A program made the position numbers and the translations under genes. From Leptolyngbya sp. FACHB-8 (GTDB lineage: Bacteria; Cyanobacteriota; Cyanobacteriia; Elainellales; Elainellaceae), in assembly GCF_014695575.1 (NCBI RefSeq), contig NZ_JACJOO010000011.1, forward strand, positions 1 to 57,039: DNA of 57,039 nt, written 5' to 3'. Under the pieces are notes generated by a model. It was not told where the DNA came from. It saw only the letters and a list, made by a program, of their open reading frames with translations, and ran no database searches. Every line of letters begins with the position of its first letter. Position 1 is the stretch's first letter. Below, piece by piece: positions 52,749-57,039 of the stretch.

Positions 52749-53906
52749 ATGCGAGTTCGGATTGAATTTTTGGATGTTACTTGCCGCGACTCTGAAGATG
52801 TTACTGGAGCTGATACCCTTTACATTGTCGGTGGGGCATCTGATGGAGGGCGACAATTACAGCCTGTACTAACCAGTCGGCTGTGGTTACAAGGAGGCCA
52901 AACTCGCCCATTTTTCAATAACAGCAATGTGATTTTTGATGGCGATCTTCCCGTGGGCAGCATGGTTCACTTGGGGTTCAATGCTTATGACGAAGATGCA
53001 TCCAAAGACTGGGCCAAGCATGGTGATTGGATCACCAAACTTGCAGATGGCATTGCAGGAGAAATTGAAAAACTTCCTCGCAATCCCAATCAGCCTCAGC
53101 AAACGGATGGGCCCAACTCAAAAGATCCGGCACAGGTTGCTGCAGCCATTTTGCGGGGCGGAGTACGTGTCATCGGCTTTTTTGCCAACATGGATAAGGA
53201 TGACCCTCTCGGTAGCCATACTGCCGATATTGCCATCGGCAACCCCGGTTGGGAAGTGCGGGAATGGCTTTGTAAGGGCAACCGTCTCGGTGGTTTTCTA
53301 GGGTATTCCACCTGGGATTACAGCATTCGCTACCGTGTTACTCAGCTCAGTGATGGAGTACCCGGAGCGATCGCCACCTACGGCAACACAATTAAACTGC
53401 GCCATCTGGCCAGCGCCCGTACCCTCCACTCCCATGAGCAGACCTATGGCCATCCCGGTAGCTCTCGTCAACAACAGGTCACGGCATTTGAATACGCAGA
53501 TGACAACGATTTATGGGTGATCAAAGGCCCCCACGGACAACCGGAGGATTACAAGCGGGGTCAGGTCGTTCAACATGGCGACATCATTCGACTGGAGCAT
53601 GTTGCGACCCGGCGTAACCTGCACAGCCACGGGGGCATTCCCTCTCCGGTCACTGGGCAGCAGGAAGTCACCTGCTATGGTTACAACGGCATCGGAGATG
53701 ATAATGATAACTGGCGCGTTGAATTGGAAGCTGGCGGCTCTCTGGGATCAAATAAGCGGCTACGATTGATTCACGTCAACACCAACCATGCACTGCATTC
53801 CCACTACGGCTACAGCCACCCCAACTGGACTCAGGGCCAGCAAGAGGTAACAGGCTTCGGTGGCCGGGATGATAATGATTGGTGGTCGCTGTTTGAGATC
53901 CGCTAA
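52749..53906 (+). CDS. MIR-repeat protein
   Basis: 385 residues, no signal peptide. N-terminal about 1-195 is a beta-rich domain of unknown type ('RVRIEFLDVTCRDSEDVTGA', an acidic cluster 'NAYDEDASKDWAKHGDW'). C-terminal about 205-385 has three repeats of the MIR beta-trefoil type: 'IKLRHLASARTLHSHEQ', 'IRLEHVATRRNLHSHGG', 'LRLIHVNTNHALHSHYGY', each followed by 'QQEVTxF/xxGxDDND'. MIR domains occur in eukaryotic protein O-mannosyltransferases and IP3 receptors and are rare in bacteria. Function unknown; sugar binding is possible. Ribosome site AAGGAAG. Confidence 0.82.
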   Translation: MRVRIEFLDVTCRDSEDVTGADTLYIVGGASDGGRQLQPVLTSRLWLQGGQTRPFFNNSNVIFDGDLPVGSMVHLGFNAYDEDASKDWAKHGDWITKLADGIAGEIEKLPRNPNQPQQTDGPNSKDPAQVAAAILRGGVRVIGFFANMDKDDPLGSHTADIAIGNPGWEVREWLCKGNRLGGFLGYSTWDYSIRYRVTQLSDGVPGAIATYGNTIKLRHLASARTLHSHEQTYGHPGSSRQQQVTAFEYADDNDLWVIKGPHGQPEDYKRGQVVQHGDIIRLEHVATRRNLHSHGGIPSPVTGQQEVTCYGYNGIGDDNDNWRVELEAGGSLGSNKRLRLIHVNTNHALHSHYGYSHPNWTQGQQEVTGFGGRDDNDWWSLFEIR

Positions 53907-54031
53907 GTGATGGAAGGGGTAGGCGATCGCCTACCTCCTCTTATACTTACAGTCGAACAAAGGAGAGTGGACACTCAGTGCTCCCTCTCCTTTGTTCTAA
54001 TAAAAATGGCTATTCCCACATCTTGCACTAC

Positions 54032-54130
54032 AGCGCTTTTCAAGCGCTTAAAATCTGGTTGTTTTTGTGAGAGTTGCGCTCAACGCAACTCTCACAAAAA
54101 CAACCGTAGCTGATTCAAGCGCAAAGCGCT
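54032..54130 (-). repeat. Palindromic element, family C copy 3, inverted
   Basis: CAGCGCTTTTCAAGCGC ... GCGCAAAGCGCT, central stem GGTTGTTTTTGTGAGAGTTGC / GCAACTCTCACAAAAACAACC (perfect 21 bp). TA precedes and follows. Confidence 0.85.
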
Positions 54131-54132
54131 AT

Positions 54133-54191
54133 AAAACCCAAAGCCTCATTTTGTGTGCGCTTCGGGCACACAAAATGAGGCTTTGGGTTTT
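54133..54191 (+). repeat. Palindrome, family E-like copy 3
   Basis: Perfect 26-bp stem starting AAAACCCAAAGCCTCATTTT with a 7-base GCTTCGG loop. Occupies the same place relative to C and D elements as copy 2 does at 49301. Its right end holds the target of D3. Confidence 0.75.
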
Positions 54192-54194
54192 GGT

Positions 54195-54323
54195 CAGCAA
54201 TTCTCATTTTGAAATCAGGCCCGAAAACCGCGCGAAGGCGCGCGGTTTTCGGGCATCAAAGCCAAGAGTTCACACCCGTAGGGCGTGAACTCTTGGCTTT
54301 GATGCCCATACTGAGAATTGATG
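54195..54323 (+). mobile_element. MITE, family D copy 3, with 9-bp target duplication
   Basis: Ends CAGCAATTCTCA and TGAGAATTGATG (one substitution); GGTTTTGGT precedes (54186-54194) and follows (54324-54332). Same orientation as copy 2. Confidence 0.92.
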
Positions 54324-54363
54324 GGTTTTGGTACGGTAGAGGTGCAAGAGGAAAGAAACAAGT

Positions 54364-54626
54364 GTGTTTCTTAGGAGGTTTCTGCATAAGAATTTACCCA
54401 GAATGTTAGTGCTTTGCCCGCTTCGCGGGCAAAGCACTAACATTCTGGGGGTAATTTCATTACTGGAAATCTCCTTAAAGTATTGCTAGACGAAAGGGAA
54501 TTGTCGAGCTTGGTGGAATGGAGAGCGATCGCCAACCTCAGCAGCACCATCGTTGAAACCACTATAAAAATGTCCCAGCGGGAGCCCAAATATTTGCCTA
54601 AGAAACAAAAGGCCCACACCCTGTAA
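54364..54626 (+). pseudogene. Possible small ORF interrupted by MITE B3
   Basis: If the family B element and one TTA are removed, a GTG at 54364 (with GAGGAAAG upstream) opens a frame through 'VLLDERELSSLVEWRAIANL' and 'SSTIVETTIKMSQREPKYLP' to a TAA at 54624-54626, about 53 codons with a GCGATCGC in it. Not recognised. The reading is tentative. Confidence 0.25.
54374..54474 (-). mobile_element. MITE, family B copy 3 (101 bp, TTA duplication), inverted
   Basis: Flanked by TTA at 54371-54373 and 54475-54477. The reverse complement matches copy 2 over the whole length except for few sites, including a paired change in the stem (GTTGGTGC there, GTTAGTGC here). Confidence 0.92.
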
Positions 54627-55043
54627 TTGGGCGCAGGCCAGAATGCTAGTACTCTTATTTTTCACGGAAGGCGACGATAAGTCTGTACGGTAGCGTGATG
54701 GCTACACTAAATTTAATAACAACAAAAAATACCAACAGAATCATAGGAGAAAGAATGCTACATAAGGTAATACGGCATTGCGTCAGCCTTTATCACGGTT
54801 ATCGAACCGGATACCATACAGCATTCTTCTAAAAGCTGAGTTCGGCTACACTCGTAATAAAAGCCACAGTCAGCAGGAACTGTGGCATGGGTTGTACTTT
54901 TTTTCATCCTGCCAACTCGTAACTTTAAAGCCCTCTACCAACATAAGGAGGGGATAAGGAATCTTTGGGAGGAAATCAAACTCCAACAAAAAATTGCAGG
55001 CGAGCTGTAGCATTGGTACGCTCTTTAGCTGCGTTTTACGTTG

Positions 55044-55248
55044 ATGGCCTTAGCTGAATGGTTATGTCATGACGAGTCACTAAGGAGACTTCCAAAAAAT
55101 GGGGATATTGTTTCTCAGAAACCTCCTAAGAGTACAGCTTCTACTGGCTCTTCAGGCTCTAACCATCCAGGAGATAGCGCTCATTCATCCTGTAACGATC
55201 GCCAACCAGGATCAGCTCCCTCAAAGTAGAGTCTGGTTACGAAAATAA
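55044..55248 (+). pseudogene. Small gene split by a 43-bp family B element
   Basis: ATG 55044 opens 'MALAEWLCHDESL'. The frame breaks at the inserted element (55084-55126 plus a TAA copy, 46 bases in total, so a frameshift). After removal it continues 'RVQLLLALQALTIQEIALIH', 'PVTIANQDQLPQSRVWLRK' and stops at 55246-55248: 52 codons without interruption. The restored protein is helical and leucine-rich; no family recognised. As it stands the gene is disrupted. Confidence 0.5.
55084..55126 (-). mobile_element. MITE, family B short derivative (43 bp, TAA duplication)
   Basis: GGAGACTTCC ... GAAACCTCC flanked by TAA at 55081-55083 and 55127-55129. Its interior (GGGGATATTGTTTCTC) is the reverse complement of the left half of copy 1 at 33994; the central hairpin is missing. 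Confidence 0.8.
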
Positions 55249-55840
55249 GCTCCAATGAAAAAACCCGCTCTGAATATCAGAACGGGCCGAAGTGGAGAAA
55301 ATCAACCATGAAATCTATAAGGGAGGCAAGGGCGGCTTGTAACTGGCCCGTTGCGTCATCCAAAACTTTCGCTTGGGGAAACTTTGCTTATACTCTCACC
55401 CCATTCCCTAGCGTTCTACAGCAAAATTGCCAAACCTAATAGCCGCGATCGATGGAATAAATCGGGGTACTTACGGTTGAGCGGACACAGCAAGGGTCTT
55501 TAGACCTCTAAAATAACCTTATAACTTATGGGAGTTGCAGGATGTAGAGCATAGTGCAAGATGTGGGGGGTAAAACTCACTACATTTTGCACTATCCGTA
55601 AGTCCTAATATTGTAAGTTGCCGTGGTTTAGCTCAATAGCATATTTCTAAAGTAGAGCTCGGTTATGACTTCGGTTATATCGGAGGACTACCCTAAAAGC
55701 CATACAAATTAGAACGGCGGGAAGAGGCTCACCAGAACGGGATCGGATAATTTTGTATATGAATCAAGTCGCATTTTATACTAGGTTCTTCCCAAAAGAA
55801 CGCTGATCCATCCACGTTTTTCCTAAAGAGCGAGATTACA
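55249..55840. other. 592-base spacer, nothing recognised
   Basis: No convincing open frame or long inverted repeat. A short AACCCGCTCTGA / TCAGAACGGG-type pairing near 55262-55288 could be a weak terminator for the split gene. Confidence 0.35.
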
Positions 55841-56050
55841 GTGATTTCTTCATGGCATAATCCACTTCCATCAAAAGGGTACACAACTCATCAAGTAGTT
55901 GTTTGTTGCTATAAAGACAGATGGGTCCCAATCTTGTTGTACCCACTTACGGATGCAATCGCATTGCGTCAAAAAGCACAAACTTTTGGTAAGGATCTCT
56001 TTATCTGCCCAGTCAGCGGGTTTTCAAGCAAGGAACTTGATTTGCTGTGA
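55841..56050 (+). CDS. Hypothetical 69-residue protein
   Basis: GTG start at 55841. 'TTHQVVVCCYKDRWVPILLY' then 'PLTDAIALRQKAQTFGKDLF' has good coding composition: two beta strands, a helix and a final strand. Two adjacent Cys at 24-25. Not recognised and no obvious ribosome site. Confidence 0.4.
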   Translation: MISSWHNPLPSKGYTTHQVVVCCYKDRWVPILLYPLTDAIALRQKAQTFGKDLFICPVSGFSSKELDLL

Positions 56051-56085
56051 ATCTGTAGATCGGTAGCGGCAAATAGCTCAACTCG

Positions 56086-56158
56086 ATCAAACCTAAAAGC
56101 CATAGTGCTGTGCTTCCCAATAGGTGAAAAGCACGGCATCGTGGTTTTTAGGTTTGAT
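56086..56158 (+). repeat. Imperfect palindrome
   Basis: ATCAAACCTAAAAGCC ... TTTTTAGGTTTGAT with an inner pair GTGCTT/AAGCAC; about 73 bases. Mismatches in the stem indicate decay. Confidence 0.5.
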
Positions 56159-56282
56159 TAACAGGTATGGAATGCGTAATTGTTTCTGGACGTATAGGTT
56201 TATAGGTTTTGTAGAGCGGTGCTGAATTTGGAAATGGGACGCGATCGCCAACACTAGCGCTGCTAGTGTTAGCACCCCAAAA

Positions 56283-56420
56283 ATTGCAGGAAATCCGTAG
56301 CACCCAGTACAAAGTAGTGGCTAAGCAGCCACTTCCACAAAAAATTCTGGATTTTATTCTGTACAGAATCCTAAATAAATAAGCTTTTTAAAGGTCAAAA
56401 ATTTTCAGATTTCCTGCAAT
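56283..56420 (+). mobile_element. Possible decayed MITE
   Basis: Outer ends ATTGCAGGAAATC / GATTTCCTGCAAT form a perfect 13-bp inverted repeat 138 bases apart. The interior includes AGTGGCT-AAGC-AGCCACT and the 12-mer TTCTGTACAGAA. No clear target duplication (CAAAA on both sides is suggestive only). Confidence 0.4.
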
Positions 56421-56664
56421 CAAAAGTTCCCCACATTTGCCATAAGCCCTAAATTTAAGCACTCTGAAGATTTTTGCCACTATTCAGCATCGGTCTTTTC
56501 TGAGAAATTGATTAAGCAATATAATGTTTCAACTTTTTCACTAATAAATGTTGCAGCTGCTTGATCCCGTTGCTAGGGTGTGCAGAGGACTTGAGCGGAT
56601 GCCTTCATCCTGTAAGTTCTCCTGATCTGTACGGAAACGTTAGTTGTAATCATGCTTGCGAACG

Positions 56665-56760
56665 TTATGACCATGGCTGCTCTGCTCGATTTGCATCAAG
56701 CCGCATCCATTCACCCGCGACAATCACGTCATGGCGTTCTTTGCCCAGGACTTGTTTTAG
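56665..56760 (-). pseudogene. Gene fragment, unrecognised
   Basis: A minus-strand frame reads 'LKQVLGKERHDVIVAGEWMR' then 'LDANRAEQPWS' to a stop at 56665, protein-like but without a start. Its 5' side is blocked by a palindrome at 56754-56812. Identity unknown. Confidence 0.3.
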
Positions 56761-56812
56761 AAGTTGTTTCGCGCAAAGCGCACGAAACAACCCTTCTAGC
56801 CAGTTCTAAAAC
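56754..56812 (+). repeat. Nested palindrome
   Basis: Outer GTTTTAGAA / TTCTAAAAC around an inner stem GTTGTTTCG / CGAAACAAC with CGCAAAGCG at the tip. Confidence 0.5.
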
Positions 56813-56926
56813 ATGCCCTAGTGAATGCGATCGCAGTTCCCTTGAGCTACTTGATGCAACGTTCCCTGTTGTTTCGGTCGAGCCTTGTTCAATTGCAAAC
56901 TGCTGTTGAATTCCTATGTGACTCAC

Positions 56927-57039
56927 CTAGGTACAGGACAAAAATTGAAGGACGTGGAAAAACTCATCGATGAATAACTCCAGATTCAGTAGGATTTGAC
57001 GCAGGTGGTCGAAACCATAGCGAAAGATACTCTTGGCTT
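56927..57039 (-). CDS. IS4-like transposase, C-terminal part cut by window end
   Basis: The minus strand from the window edge reads 'AKSIFRYGFDHLRQILLNLE' then 'LFIDEFFHVLQFLSCT' and a TAG at 56927-56929. 'SIFRYGxDxLRxxxLN' and the closing FLSCT are the C-terminus of IS4-family DDE transposases common in cyanobacteria. Only 37 codons are visible, so intactness cannot be judged. Confidence 0.7.
   Translation of the reverse strand, partial: AKSIFRYGFDHLRQILLNLELFIDEFFHVLQFLSCT

Noticed and set aside
56561-56926. Overlapping small frames on both strands near the window end
   Set aside because: They cross a palindrome and conflict with each other; only the short fragment at 56665-56760 looked protein-like, and that weakly.

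Overview
This window is chromosomal DNA from a cyanobacterium. The octamer GCGATCGC (HIP1) occurs throughout, inside genes and between them. A beta-carotene ketolase, a CYP120-type P450, a small PCP_red protein and many multi-sensor PAS/GAF kinases fit that assignment. A filamentous non-heterocystous lineage (Leptolyngbya/Oscillatoria-like) is my inference from the size of the signalling repertoire and the density of small palindromic elements; no marker gene fixes the genus. I see no tRNA, rRNA or CRISPR array.

Layout. 0.1-0.9 kb: an IS1-family insertion with two transposase frames. 1-3.4 kb: an RsbQ-like hydrolase in an operon with a PAS-GAF-GGDEF diguanylate cyclase. 3.6-10 kb: an IS5-family remnant, then a phosphorelay cluster (OmpR-Hpt-REC-REC regulator, a 950-residue sensor kinase, two sister CheY-like receivers). 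11.6-15.2 kb: a 1212-residue HTH/NB-ARC/14xWD40 STAND protein. 15.7-22.8 kb: eight co-directional redox and detoxification-type genes (two VOC, two SDR, NIPSNAP, redoxin, NmrA-like, FAD disulfide oxidoreductase); the two VOC genes carry near-identical upstream regions with a perfect palindrome. 23-29.4 kb: a second signalling cluster (1209-residue kinase, REC-PAS-kinase, REC-REC). 30-36 kb: small secreted and membrane proteins, a repeat-rich exported protein and several hypotheticals. 36.7-41.6 kb: two overlapping hybrid kinases. 42-44.5 kb: PCP_red protein, a kinase-like protein and CrtW. 45.8-53.9 kb: ABC-F ATPase, P450, Tex, cupin, MIR-repeat protein. 53.9-57 kb: nearly gene-free and full of inserted elements and gene remnants, ending inside a transposase.

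The most unusual feature is the intergenic DNA. At least six families of 40-130 bp palindromic elements sit between genes, and several singletons occur besides. Family D (three copies, about 130 bp) has inverted ends, two internal hairpins and perfect 9-bp direct repeats on both sides of every copy. Family B (three 101-bp copies and a 43-bp derivative) has 3-bp TAA or TTA duplications; the short copy splits a small gene whose 52-codon frame is restored by excising it. Family A (four copies) and family C (three copies) are flanked by TA. Family F (two copies) has 7-8 bp direct repeats. Within families the stems differ by paired, compensating substitutions, so the fold appears to be kept along with the ends. 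These look like non-autonomous elements (MITEs) mobilised by transposases encoded elsewhere; only IS1, IS5-like and IS4-like coding sequence is present here, mostly as remnants.
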